From assembly GCA_019694355.1 (NCBI GenBank), contig JAIBCB010000001.1, positions 215,001 to 279,000 of the forward strand: DNA of 64,000 bases, given 5' to 3'. Every line of letters begins with the position of its first letter. The stretch's first letter is position 1. The notes beneath the pieces are model-generated. The model saw only the letters and a list, made by a program, of their open reading frames with translations. It ran no database searches and was not told the DNA's origin. Source of the DNA: Pyrinomonadaceae bacterium. GTDB lineage: Bacteria; Acidobacteriota; Blastocatellia; Pyrinomonadales; Pyrinomonadaceae. The position numbers and the translations under genes are program-made. Below, one piece after another: positions 1-8,629 of the stretch.

Positions 1-28
1 TAGAATAGAATTTGGAGAGCTCAACCGG

Positions 29-382
29 ATGGATTGGGAGATCAAACTATTTAAAGAACAAGTTGACCTAGCCACGGTAGCTCAAATGGCAGAAGCTACG
101 TTCGGCGACTACGTAAAAGGCGTGGTGGACATCGAGCAACAAATATTGGGCTTGGGCGGTGAACTCCATTCAGATATTGAAGACGCTCTCCTTCGGCAAG
201 GCAGCACTCAACAGGATCTTTGGGGAATAAACGTGCATCCGAGCGAAGCGTGGCCGAACATGGTCGAGTTTGATTCGCTGATCAACATCCGTCCCCGGCA
301 AAATAATCGAAGTCGTGACGTCGAAGACCCGAGCCTCCGCGAACAGATACTCAGGCTGATCGAAAGGATAGTTCGGCGATGA
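29..382 (+). CDS. DUF5674 family small protein
   Basis: A 117-residue soluble protein. The core VVDIEQQILGLGGELHSDIE followed by QQDLWGINVHP and FDSLINIRP..NNRSR..EDPSLR matches my memory of the DUF5674 family, whose members are about 100 residues and conserve the GGELH, LWG.N and INIRP.Q.NRS segments. No biochemical function is known to me. The ATG is preceded by GGAGAG at 14-19, a plausible ribosome binding site. Its stop overlaps the next start as ATGA, so the two genes are probably translationally coupled. The family call is from recognition of conserved segments, without a profile search. Confidence 0.72.
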   Translation: MDWEIKLFKEQVDLATVAQMAEATFGDYVKGVVDIEQQILGLGGELHSDIEDALLRQGSTQQDLWGINVHPSEAWPNMVEFDSLINIRPRQNNRSRDVEDPSLREQILRLIERIVRR

Positions 383-714
383 TAAAGGAATACATCCACA
401 AAGATCTTGCGGCGGGACGCTGGTTCGAGCTAAGCTTGGCCGAGCAATTGGGCAATATCGGCAGCGAATATAACCGCGCTATCGCGGCACAACGAAAAGG
501 CGATCAACAGCGTTATCAAAATGCATGTGATCGCGCCTTAGAGCTTTGTGAACTGACGATCGACGACCAGCGCTGGAGAAGGAAGCCTGCGTTGCGGGAA
601 CTTTGTAGATTGAAGGAAGAAGTCGCTCGAACTCTGGTCGATGAAGAGCGGCCCGACCATCGCTTACAGACGTTCTTCGACGGCCACGGCTACGCCGCAA
701 GGCTTAGAAAATAG
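379..714 (+). CDS. Hypothetical protein coupled to the DUF5674 gene
   Basis: A 111-residue, charged, mostly helical protein that I do not recognise. It starts inside the stop of the DUF5674 gene (ATGA at 379-382), which is the main evidence that it is real and works with that gene. Residues 20-60 (EQLGNIGSEYNRAIAAQRKG, then a segment rich in Asp, Arg and Cys) look like a helical hairpin, perhaps TPR-like. There is no signal peptide or membrane segment. The two-gene arrangement recalls small stress or toxin-antitoxin-like pairs, but nothing in the sequence proves that. The gene ends about 14 bases before the truncated 5S rRNA sequence. Confidence 0.6.
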   Translation: MIKEYIHKDLAAGRWFELSLAEQLGNIGSEYNRAIAAQRKGDQQRYQNACDRALELCELTIDDQRWRRKPALRELCRLKEEVARTLVDEERPDHRLQTFFDGHGYAARLRK

Positions 715-727
715 TCATTTTCAGAGC

Positions 728-803
728 GTGCGGAAGTTAAGCCTACTGGAGCCGATGATACTGCATCTTTCAGGTGTGGGAAAGTAGGAAGTCGCCGGAT
801 CTA
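728..803 (+). pseudogene. Truncated 5S rRNA gene (3' half only)
   Basis: The segment reads as the distal part of a bacterial 5S rRNA. It has the loop B/helix III signature CGGAAGTTAAGCC at 731-743, then GCCGATGATACTGCA at 751-765 (loop A/E and helix V-IV side), then GGGAAAGTAGG at 778-788, and a 3' GTCGCCGGATC strand at 791-801 that should close helix I. The expected 5' strand (TAGATCCGGC or similar) and the usual CCCAT.CCGAAC segment are absent. The space where they should lie is occupied by the end of the upstream coding gene. I therefore call it a remnant of about 75 nt. It sits directly before a strong terminator, as a real rrf gene would. Confidence 0.6.
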
Positions 804-810
804 TTTCACG

Positions 811-847
811 AAAGCCTGCTCAATTTGAGCGGGCTTTTCGTATTTTT
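811..847 (+). terminator. Intrinsic terminator after the 5S remnant
   Basis: An 11-bp stem pairs 811-821 (AAAGCCTGCTC) with 827-837 (GAGCGGGCTTT), with one G-T wobble and a 5-nt loop. It is followed by a T-rich tail at 838-847. It is a classical rho-independent terminator for plus-strand transcription. Because the A-rich side precedes the stem it may also work on the minus-strand transglutaminase gene that ends at 851. Confidence 0.8.
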
Positions 848-850
848 GAG

Positions 851-3037
851 CTACCCGATCTTATCTTTCTTCTCAGGCCGTGCCCTTAGCCGATCGAGGA
901 GGTCGCGGGCCTCAACTCGAAGGTTGTGCGGGAATGGGCCATCTGCTGCGAAGCGAATCTGGTTGTATAGCGAGGTGATCTTTTCCGCTTCTGGAAATGG
1001 GACACCGAGGGCGAACTCGAGCGGCGTTTGGGATGCCGGCCGGACGTAGCCTTTGTTCTCAAGAAGTTTTGTTAGCTCTTGATAGATCGCATCGGCCGCC
1101 GGATTTGAGTTTCTCGGCTTCAGACCACGCAGCCTGAAAAGGCCACCGCGTTTTCTAATTGATCGAATTATCGATCGGATCAAGATGATGCTGGCGAACA
1201 TTCCGATAGCCGCAAGCAAGGGGTGGCCGATCGCCCAGAGGCGTGCATCTTGACCAGAATCGCCGCGGATGTCGCTCCACCATTCGGCCAGAGATCGTGC
1301 GGCCTCGGCAAAAAAGGCTGAGGTGGCTGAGTTCACTTCGGAAGCCGACGAGCGGAGGCCTTTTGAGATCGCGGCCTGGCCGTGCGAGTCGAAGGCAACG
1401 AAATACTGTATCCAGACGGTCTCGAGAGCGTCGAGATACTTTGAGATCTGGCCGGAAAATCCGGTAAATCCGCCACTGTTTAGGTCTCGACTCGCGGCCG
1501 GTGTTGGATCAAAAGTGACCCATTGATCTTCCTTCGGAAAGTAGACTTCGACCCAGGAATGAGCATTTCGCTGACGGACGACAGTTACGCCCGAAGCGTT
1601 ATTATAATCTCCGCCGTGAAAGCCGTTCACGACACGCGTGGCGACACCCTGAGTGCGAAGCATGATCGCCATCGCCGTCGCGAAATATTCGCAATGCCCC
1701 TCTCGTACGTTAAATAGAAAATCAGCGAGTGGTGTATCTCCGCCGGCCTTCATTTCGAGCGTATAACCAAGATTCGCGCGTAGATAGTCGCGAACGGCGA
1801 TCGCCTTGTCGTATCGGTTGTGAGCGTTAGAGGTGATCTCCTGGGCAAGCGAAAAGATGCGTTTGTCGTAGCTTTCGGGAAGTTCCAGATAGCGTTCGAC
1901 ATCGTGGCCGTACGGTGCGATATCGGTACGGAGTTCTTCGGCGGTCGGGCGAGAAATATCCGAGACGACGGTGTATGATGAGCGTTCGCCGGTGCGTGGG
2001 TATGCGAGACTGTCGTAGCCGTCGCGATAGAGTGCGGGGAAGCCAGACGCGACCTCGACGATCTTTGTCTGACCAAAGAGGACGGGCGTGTCGATAGGTT
2101 CGAGATAGATTTCCTGTTCGACGAGCTGAGCATAAGGCTTTGGAGTTTCGATCGCGATCCGTCCGTCAAGGCGGGCGACCAAGGTTTCGCGGATCTGCGG
2201 GCGGCTTTTGCTCCAGGCGGTTCCGTCGAAGGTGTCTAACGCGACTCCTCGATAATAGCCGTCGGCCCCGGCAAGCTCAGAAGGCGATGTGACGACACGC
2301 ATCACAACGCGGTCGCTTTGCTGTATTCTCCCGATGCCTCCGAGCCGGACCGAATCCGAAAAACCAGAGTAGGTCGAAACGCTGCCGGCCGAGCCGCCGA
2401 ATCCGGCGCCTCCGACACGCGGCAGTAAGAAAAAGAGTGGAATCGCAAGAACGATCGTTAGTACGACGAGCGTGAGCGATACGCCGGTTAGTCGCATCCA
2501 CGCCGGCCTCTCCGCTGTGCGGACCTCCTTTGTGCTCTTGCGTTCGATCGTGCGGCGTTTTGCACTCACGTTCTCCCAAACGATTATCGTTGCGACGGCG
2601 ACGAGAACATATAGAATGAAGCTCGCGAGATATAGCGGACTGATGCTGAGACCGGCGGCGAGAAGTACGGCGAAGAACGTCATCAAGTGCAGGAAGACCC
2701 AGTCTCGGTCTTTCTTTCGCTGCAAAAGCTTGATCGCCGAAAGAGCAAGGATCATCCGAGCAAGCATTCCCGCGACGGCACTCTCAACTCCCCGTTCTGG
2801 GAAAACCTGCAGTCGCCACGCGAGGTAGAAGAACGGCAGTGCGAGTACGATCATTACCGTTCCCGCACGCTCGGATATCTGCCAGCGTGTGCCTTCGAGA
2901 CGCCATGCCGCTGCCATTGCCCCCAAATACAAGATGGACGCAACGATGCCGAACGTCCCCGATACCCATAGCGTCAGAAAGCCGCAGAACGCAACAGCGT
3001 ACGATAAAGCTTGCAGTGTTCGCTCGGACGATGACAT
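851..3037 (-). CDS. TgpA-like membrane transglutaminase (DUF3488 / transglutaminase core)
   Basis: A 728-residue protein with about six hydrophobic segments in residues 10-210, matching the DUF3488/TgpA N-terminal domain. An extracytoplasmic transglutaminase-like core follows, then a further membrane segment near residue 620 and a cytoplasmic tail with a DUF4129-like helix bundle. The catalytic triad is visible: Cys449 in GHCEYFA, His493 in NAHSWVEV and Asp510 in TFDPTPA. The family is membrane-bound, with periplasmic cysteine protease or transglutaminase activity; the substrate is unknown. The reading frame stays open 120 bases upstream, but I chose the ATG at 3037 (MSSSERTL) because the extra N-terminus is Cys/His/Arg-rich and unlike the family. 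In other genomes such genes often lie next to MoxR ATPase and DUF58 genes; neither is seen here. Confidence 0.88.
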   Translation of the reverse strand: MSSSERTLQALSYAVAFCGFLTLWVSGTFGIVASILYLGAMAAAWRLEGTRWQISERAGTVMIVLALPFFYLAWRLQVFPERGVESAVAGMLARMILALSAIKLLQRKKDRDWVFLHLMTFFAVLLAAGLSISPLYLASFILYVLVAVATIIVWENVSAKRRTIERKSTKEVRTAERPAWMRLTGVSLTLVVLTIVLAIPLFFLLPRVGGAGFGGSAGSVSTYSGFSDSVRLGGIGRIQQSDRVVMRVVTSPSELAGADGYYRGVALDTFDGTAWSKSRPQIRETLVARLDGRIAIETPKPYAQLVEQEIYLEPIDTPVLFGQTKIVEVASGFPALYRDGYDSLAYPRTGERSSYTVVSDISRPTAEELRTDIAPYGHDVERYLELPESYDKRIFSLAQEITSNAHNRYDKAIAVRDYLRANLGYTLEMKAGGDTPLADFLFNVREGHCEYFATAMAIMLRTQGVATRVVNGFHGGDYNNASGVTVVRQRNAHSWVEVYFPKEDQWVTFDPTPAASRDLNSGGFTGFSGQISKYLDALETVWIQYFVAFDSHGQAAISKGLRSSASEVNSATSAFFAEAARSLAEWWSDIRGDSGQDARLWAIGHPLLAAIGMFASIILIRSIIRSIRKRGGLFRLRGLKPRNSNPAADAIYQELTKLLENKGYVRPASQTPLEFALGVPFPEAEKITSLYNQIRFAADGPFPHNLRVEARDLLDRLRARPEKKDKIG

Positions 3038-3179
3038 CTTGATTCGCAGGCAATGCCCACAAATAGAAATTGTAGCAAATCCCAAAAATGCGTTGTGCCC
3101 CTTCAACTCCCGAACAAAAAGCGATACGGGAATGACAGACCTCCCGCATCGCTTCAAATTTATACTGGGAATTTACAGA

Positions 3180-5840
3180 TCAGTTAGGAACCACGATCAT
3201 CGGGCAGAATTGCGGACACGTCGTTGCCGGCGTGAAGCTGTAACCCAAAGGCGTCGCTACGGTTGCGGCCACACCGGTCAGCGAAACGGAGACCGTCGGG
3301 CTTGCCGAATTGAATATTCCCGTTACGACCGCGGGTCCATTGAAATTCTGTGCATTTCTGATCGTGTAGCTCTGGCCATTTACAAGCCCGGTCGATGAAA
3401 GATCGATTGCGACCGTCGGAGCGCCGCTGAAGCTATAAATGATTACGTTCGCTCTTCCGGGCTGGTAAGAATTTGGCCGGACGATAACCGTATCGGGCAT
3501 TGCAGCCGAAGTCTCGCTGCTCAATGCATCGAAGTTCGTAACAGCTCTCCAATTTGGAAACTGATACAGGCTCGATCCTGCAACACCAAAGACGTTCCGG
3601 GAGGCCGCTCCATAGTATGTATTTTGGTTCCAGTTGTAGTTCTGACCTGGGGCAACGAGCGTATATTGAGCGCCTACACGCGAGCTGTAGAAATGGTTTC
3701 CGGTGATCGTGGCATTTGTTGTATTTCCGGTTGCAAGCAGAGTGCCGCCGCCAATGAAATAGTTATCGGTGATCGTGCCGGTCACCACGCCCGCTCCGTA
3801 ACCAAAACCGAGCATGTATCCCATTGAGGAAGCCGGGTGATAAAAGTAAGAATTGCGAACGATGGCCGTCGCACTTCGTTGGCTATCAGGTCCGACGAGC
3901 AAATTATAGTTGCGAATATTCACGTCGCCGAATTTGCCGAGCGGTGCGCCTGAATTGGCAAATGCGCTTCCAGCGAAGTCGCCGCCAACATAAGGCCCTG
4001 TAACACCATAACCCTGAGCTCCGAGCTTAAAGCTATTCAATACGATATCTTCGTAAACTCGCGAATAGCCCGCCCTGTTCTCGAGATATAGGCCGTGTCC
4101 GTGCCCATTCTCGACCGTTCCACCATCACGAGAATGGACACCGTTGTTGTAAACGAGACAGCCGTAGATCTCTGTGCTCGAGCTTACGCTGCTCGTGAAG
4201 ATGCCATTGAGGTTATCGTGGACGACGAGGTTCACGAGCTTATTTCCGTCGCCGACAACGACAACGCCGCTGCCGCGTCCGATGCCCTGATTCGCAATAT
4301 TTCCGTCGCGGCTCGGACGGCTGTTCATGATCTCAAGGTCTCGATAAGTACTCCCTGAACCTTCAATATATAAGACATCGCCTCCCGTTATCGCGGTCGA
4401 GCCTGCCGCATGAGGCTCGGCCCCATTCATGGAATTGCTGGCACCTCTTAAGCAATCTGTGATCGTATTGCCGGATCGCGAAAAGACTTTGATGACCTCT
4501 CCCTCGATCACAAGGTTGTCAGGGCCGCCGTTCAAGTAATTTGATCCGTCTGCGACCGTGAAGTTCGTCTGTGTGGCCGTAATGGCTGCGGTCAGCGTAG
4601 TTGTTCTGTATCCGTCGAGCTTGGCGGATTCACCGGGAGCACTTCGAACAACCGCATTTATCAATGGAGATCGGAACTTGCCGGTGTACGTTCCGCCTTT
4701 CAGGCACAATGTCTTTCCATTCGTGACGACCGACGTCTTCCCGAGGGCAGTTTGCAGATCCCAAGGATTCGCGGTCGTCCCGTTGCCCGCAGCGGTGCCA
4801 TTTGGCGACGCATAGAAGTTACATGTAAACGACGATGGACCCTGCACCGGGACGGTGTCACCGGCGATAGGCATGTCAGAACCGGTTCCCCAAACGCTGG
4901 CCTGATAGCTGCCGTTGCTGCTGTTGATCCGATGCCAAACGCCATCGGCAGGCCGGTAAACCGCTATATCGGTCTTTCCGTCGCCGTCATAGTCTGCGGC
5001 TACCGGGATATCTGTCGGAAGTCCGAACGCAGCTATGAAATATGTCCAATCGGAGCTCTTCTGGATATACCAAACGCCCGTGCTGGGCCGCCAGACAGCA
5101 AGATCCGACTTGCCGTCTCCGTCGAAGTCCCCAAGGATCGGGCGGTCGCCGAAAGCTCCGAACTGCATTGCGGAGTACGAGCCGGCGCTGCTGTTCAATC
5201 TATACCAAGTTCCGGCATTTGGCCGGAAGAGATTGACATCGGCCTTCTGATCGCCGTCATAGTCTCCGGGAACCGGTATGTCACCATCGGTTCCGAATCG
5301 GATCGCGGAAAATGCAGAATTGCTGCTCGCCAAACGGTACCAAGTGCCGTCTGAGGGCCGGAAGACCGCAACATCGGCCTTACCATCGCCATCGTAGTCT
5401 GCAGGAGCAGGCTTATCCATCGCCACGCCAAATGAAATGGCGTCCACGGTGAACGTTTGGCTAAAGAGCCTATACCAGACACCGTTGCGGAACACTGCGA
5501 CGTCCGCTTTGCCGTCTCCGTCATAGTCCGCTGCCACAGGCAGATCGCCGCTCGCGCCGAAGCGGTATGCACTCATATTCTGCGACGAGCTGTTCGATAT
5601 GTACCAGGTGCCTTCAAGTGGCCTGAAGACAGCAAGGTCCGCCTTTCGGTCGCCGTCAAAATCAAATCTTGTCGGGGGTGCCGAACCGAGCGGATGTTCC
5701 GAACTTTTCGGGCTGGTATCGCCCGCAAATACGAGCGAGGAAAATATGAGAGCAAACGAAATACATAAGATGCTGCCTAGCGGCGAAACCCCGATCCGGC
5801 GCACGCGTAGTGCGCAGCGGAAAAACTCAAAGCGATCCAT
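3180..5840 (-). CDS. Secreted FG-GAP/VCBS repeat and right-handed beta-helix protein
   Basis: An 886-residue exported protein. Residues 1-40 contain a basic start and a hydrophobic stretch (LGSILCISFALIFSSLVFAG), read as a signal peptide. Residues about 55-330 hold six to seven calcium-loop units of about 45 residues, each with D.DGDGKAD.AV.RP...G.WY, the FG-GAP/VCBS-like pattern typical of Blastocatellia surface proteins. A second module begins near 340 (FYASPNGTAAGNGT). It continues with short Gly/Asn-rich strands typical of a parallel beta-helix (pectate-lyase-like), with a small beta-sandwich at the C-terminus. It probably binds or cleaves a polysaccharide outside the cell, but no catalytic residues can be assigned. 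GAGGT lies about 11 bases before the ATG. It is followed on the same strand by the transglutaminase gene but separated by 142 bases. Confidence 0.85.
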   Translation of the reverse strand: MDRFEFFRCALRVRRIGVSPLGSILCISFALIFSSLVFAGDTSPKSSEHPLGSAPPTRFDFDGDRKADLAVFRPLEGTWYISNSSSQNMSAYRFGASGDLPVAADYDGDGKADVAVFRNGVWYRLFSQTFTVDAISFGVAMDKPAPADYDGDGKADVAVFRPSDGTWYRLASSNSAFSAIRFGTDGDIPVPGDYDGDQKADVNLFRPNAGTWYRLNSSAGSYSAMQFGAFGDRPILGDFDGDGKSDLAVWRPSTGVWYIQKSSDWTYFIAAFGLPTDIPVAADYDGDGKTDIAVYRPADGVWHRINSSNGSYQASVWGTGSDMPIAGDTVPVQGPSSFTCNFYASPNGTAAGNGTTANPWDLQTALGKTSVVTNGKTLCLKGGTYTGKFRSPLINAVVRSAPGESAKLDGYRTTTLTAAITATQTNFTVADGSNYLNGGPDNLVIEGEVIKVFSRSGNTITDCLRGASNSMNGAEPHAAGSTAITGGDVLYIEGSGSTYRDLEIMNSRPSRDGNIANQGIGRGSGVVVVGDGNKLVNLVVHDNLNGIFTSSVSSSTEIYGCLVYNNGVHSRDGGTVENGHGHGLYLENRAGYSRVYEDIVLNSFKLGAQGYGVTGPYVGGDFAGSAFANSGAPLGKFGDVNIRNYNLLVGPDSQRSATAIVRNSYFYHPASSMGYMLGFGYGAGVVTGTITDNYFIGGGTLLATGNTTNATITGNHFYSSRVGAQYTLVAPGQNYNWNQNTYYGAASRNVFGVAGSSLYQFPNWRAVTNFDALSSETSAAMPDTVIVRPNSYQPGRANVIIYSFSGAPTVAIDLSSTGLVNGQSYTIRNAQNFNGPAVVTGIFNSASPTVSVSLTGVAATVATPLGYSFTPATTCPQFCPMIVVPN

Positions 5841-6372
5841 TTGAATTCTACCTCTTTCTTACGTCAGTTTTGTGCAAACTATGGGAGGGGGAATCGGCGT
5901 CAAGATCAAAAATAAAGCTGTTGACCCAAATATAAAAAAGACCTATTCGAGGGGGGATTCCACAAAATAGAAGAATAGTTTAGCGCCGTGTTTAACACTT
6001 CTCAAGCCGAAAGTGCCATTGATTCGGCACAAAGCGATAAAAAGTCCGTCGTATTTAATGGCCAGCTCACATCTAGGTGGCCGCAGCAAGAAAAGGCCAC
6101 CTGAAATGGCCACATATCTTTCGACGCCGATGGCCCGTTTAGCGGATGCCTTCCGAAAGGACAAAGCGACAAGGCGTAATGGTCGTTTTCTCTGATGTAT
6201 GAGCTCGGTTCCTAGCTATAAGATTACGACTGAACAGAGAGAAGATCTTTCGCTGTGACTAAGCAGCTTCCTTCGGGTTTGTGGCCGGCATATCAATGAC
6301 GGCCAGCGGACACTCGTGCATTTTCGACCGCCCGACCAGTTTCTCTTCAATCGTTGGCTCGACAGCCATTTG
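5841..6372. other. Divergent intergenic region between beta-helix and glycan genes
   Basis: About 530 bases with no convincing gene. It must hold the promoters for the minus-strand gene at 5840 and for the plus-strand glycan operon at 6373. On the minus strand a weak sigma-70-like pair can be proposed (TTGACG with TAGTTT 16 bases downstream, around 5883-5910), but it is not strong. The central part contains the nested hairpin listed separately. Short open frames on both strands here have no recognisable features or ribosome binding sites. Confidence 0.5.
6059..6112. repeat. Nested inverted repeat (possible regulatory hairpin)
   Basis: AGGTGGCC at 6075-6082 pairs perfectly with GGCCACCT at 6095-6102 around a 12-nt loop. 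Outside it, two copies of the self-complementary TGGCCA (6059-6064 and 6107-6112) can extend the stem after an unpaired spacer. It lies about 260 bases upstream of the glycan operon. There is no U-tract, so it is not a simple terminator. A protein-binding site or leader RNA structure is possible; no known riboswitch class was recognised. Confidence 0.4.
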
Positions 6373-7320
6373 ATGACCGAACATCGCAACGAACCTAAGA
6401 TACTGTTAAGTATTGTAATTACAGTTGTTAGCGGTAAACATGCAACAGCTGAACTCCTTGCTCACCTTTCTCCGCAACTTGATTTCGAACGTTCTGAGGT
6501 CATTGTTCCGTTTGACAGATGGTCCACAGAGATCGGTGAGCTCGCGGCGGAGTTTCCGCAAGTGACCTTTCACCGTGTACAGGAACTTGGAATAGCGGAA
6601 TCGGAGCAAATCCCATCGCATCAACACCGTCTTTACGACCGGCGTCGCTCCGCGGGTTTGAACCTAGCCCGTGGCCAGATCGTTGCAATGACGGAGGATC
6701 ACGCTCAGCCCGCAGACGATTGGGTGGAGCAGATAGTTGCAGCCCACGAGCAACCGTACGTTGCCATTGGCGGAGCGATCGAGAACGGTGTGGATGCCGT
6801 CTTGAACCGGGCAGTCTATTTCTGTGACTTCGGGAGGTACGGACGCCCTTTCGAGTCGGGCCCTGCTGCTTACATTTCCGACGTCAATGTGGCGTACAAA
6901 CGCGAAGCGCTCGAAGCTACACGGCCGATATGGCAGGATGCCTATCACGAAACGACGGTCCATTGGGCAATGCTCTCAAAGGGACAAACTCTTTACTTGG
7001 ATGACCGTCCGGTCGTATTTCAAAAGAGGCGTCAGTTAACGCTTCGTAAAGCCTTGGGTGAACGGGTCGAGTGGGGCCGTGTTTTTGCTGAGACAAGGGC
7101 AAATGAGCTCAGCAGAATACTCTGCATTCTTTATGCCGCCGGTTCACCCTTGCTGCCGCCTCTGATGCTATTTCGCGGCTTTAGGAATATGTGGCGTCAA
7201 GGTCTTACGCTCGGCCGAATGATCTCAACCTTGCCGGTCGCTTTCCTTCTTCTTTGCGGCTGGTCTTACGGCGAGTTCTTTGGCTACTGCTTTGGAGAAC
7301 CGACAGAAACCAATGCCTGA
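6373..7320 (+). CDS. Family 2 glycosyltransferase
   Basis: A 315-residue GT-A fold enzyme. The N-terminus LLSIVITVVSGKH is the first Rossmann strand, and a variant acidic motif MTEDHAQP lies near residue 108, where a typical GT2 has a DXD-type motif. The middle part has conserved WVEQIVAAH and ISDVNVAYKREALE segments, as in rhamnosyl/GT2 enzymes. One or two hydrophobic C-terminal segments suggest membrane association. The longer frame begins at 6316, but the ATG at 6373 places the first strand at the usual distance from the N-terminus. It is the first gene of a long plus-strand run and overlaps the flippase gene by 8 bases. Donor and acceptor are not predictable. Confidence 0.78.
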   Translation: MTEHRNEPKILLSIVITVVSGKHATAELLAHLSPQLDFERSEVIVPFDRWSTEIGELAAEFPQVTFHRVQELGIAESEQIPSHQHRLYDRRRSAGLNLARGQIVAMTEDHAQPADDWVEQIVAAHEQPYVAIGGAIENGVDAVLNRAVYFCDFGRYGRPFESGPAAYISDVNVAYKREALEATRPIWQDAYHETTVHWAMLSKGQTLYLDDRPVVFQKRRQLTLRKALGERVEWGRVFAETRANELSRILCILYAAGSPLLPPLMLFRGFRNMWRQGLTLGRMISTLPVAFLLLCGWSYGEFFGYCFGEPTETNA

Positions 7321-8629
7321 AATGCCAGAGTCGGCGGAAAATCAAAAACCGAGGATCTCGCTTTTCAGGAATTTTGTCGCCCTTGTTGGCGCGGAAGCGT
7401 TTAGCAAGGTCATCACCTTCGGAGCATTCGCCTATCTTGCGAGGATCTGCGGGCCGGCGGGCTTCGGCTATGTTGAATGGTCAGCGGCGATCCTTATGTG
7501 CGCTAGCTTGATTGTCGATCAAGGGTTCAGCTCTTACGGAGCGCGCGAGATCGCAAAAGATCCGAGATCGACGGGCAAATTCGTAGCTGAGATCGTGTCG
7601 GCCCGCTTTCTTCTTGCTGCATTGAGCTTTGCGGCGATCGTCGCGTTTGCATTCACGTTCGTTCGGGAAGAAAGCGTATTCAAGCTAGTCCTAGCCTATG
7701 GCCTTAGCCTTTGGACGCTGCCGCTGCTTCTTCAATGGGTGTTTCAAGGGCATGACAGGATGAAGCTTGTCGCCCTTACGCAGCTAATAAGGCAGACGGT
7801 CTTCGTCGCGGTCGTGATTACGCTCGTAAGGCGAGCCGATGATCTCGTTTTTGTAGGGTTTGCGGAGTTGGCAGGTGTAACTGTTGCGGCGATCTTCAGC
7901 ATCTGGGCGTATCGACGATTTTTCGCTGGAAAGGTATGGTTTAAGCCGACAATCTCGAAACAGCTTTTTTTCGAAGGCACGCCGATCGGGTTGAGCCAAG
8001 GCTTCTGGGTCCTCCGAATGTTCGGCGCGACGCTGATCCTGGGGCTTGTTGCAAGTGCTGAAGATACCGGTTATTTCGCGGGTGCGATGCGGATCTTCAT
8101 CGCCCTTCATACATTTGTTTTTCTGTACTACTTCAATCTGCTTCCGTCGCTGTCGCGTGCTTGGATCGATGGCCGAGAACAATTCGGGTGGTTAATACGA
8201 CGTTCGATGCGGATCGTTGTCGCCGCGTGCATTGTCGTCGGTGCGGTGTGGCTTTTGCTCGCTCCAATGATGATGACGGTCTCGTATGGTGGAAGCTTTC
8301 TTAGTGGGAGCAATGCACTGCAGTGGTTGGCCGGTGCATGGATCGCAGCGGCGGTCAGCGGACATTATCGATTTGGCCTAGTGGCAGCCGGAGAGCAGAA
8401 GAAGGAGATGTTTACCTCAGCCCTCGGTGCCTTCGTGGTTGTCATCTCGATCCCCTTCGGGTATCTGAACGGCGGACCGGCAGGCGCTGCCGCAGGGGTT
8501 TGTCTCGCTGAAGTTACGGTCTTGATCTCCACTTGGCTGCTCGCAAAGCGAACGTTGTTTGCCGTGCGGCCGGTGCGTGATGACGCAAGCCCCAACCTTT
8601 TTGGGAGAGCCGCGGAGACACCAAGATAA
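7313..8629 (+). CDS. Wzx-like polysaccharide flippase (MOP superfamily)
   Basis: A 438-residue protein with about 12 hydrophobic segments. Its N-terminal region ISLFRNFVALVGAEAFSKVI, followed by FAYLARICGPAGFGYVEW, is typical of the polysaccharide biosynthesis/flippase family (PF01943-like). Members flip undecaprenyl-diphosphate-linked repeat units across the inner membrane. The start ATG at 7313 overlaps the preceding GT2 stop, which indicates coupling. The family assignment is firm; substrate specificity cannot be read. It is the only obvious flippase in the window, so it could serve either of the glycan blocks. Confidence 0.85.
   Translation: MPEMPESAENQKPRISLFRNFVALVGAEAFSKVITFGAFAYLARICGPAGFGYVEWSAAILMCASLIVDQGFSSYGAREIAKDPRSTGKFVAEIVSARFLLAALSFAAIVAFAFTFVREESVFKLVLAYGLSLWTLPLLLQWVFQGHDRMKLVALTQLIRQTVFVAVVITLVRRADDLVFVGFAELAGVTVAAIFSIWAYRRFFAGKVWFKPTISKQLFFEGTPIGLSQGFWVLRMFGATLILGLVASAEDTGYFAGAMRIFIALHTFVFLYYFNLLPSLSRAWIDGREQFGWLIRRSMRIVVAACIVVGAVWLLLAPMMMTVSYGGSFLSGSNALQWLAGAWIAAAVSGHYRFGLVAAGEQKKEMFTSALGAFVVVISIPFGYLNGGPAGAAAGVCLAEVTVLISTWLLAKRTLFAVRPVRDDASPNLFGRAAETPR

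Noticed and set aside
774..1049. Plus-strand open frame of 91 codons across the 5S remnant and terminator
   Set aside because: It spans a terminator hairpin and is opposite the transglutaminase gene.
5943..6195. Short open frames on both strands in the divergent intergenic region
   Set aside because: Low-complexity, overlapping frames with no start signals; the hairpin explains the sequence better.
6001..6195. Possible cyclic-di-GMP or other riboswitch (CAAAGCGA segments)
   Set aside because: Two short similar segments are present but the conserved riboswitch core and tetraloop receptor pattern could not be found.
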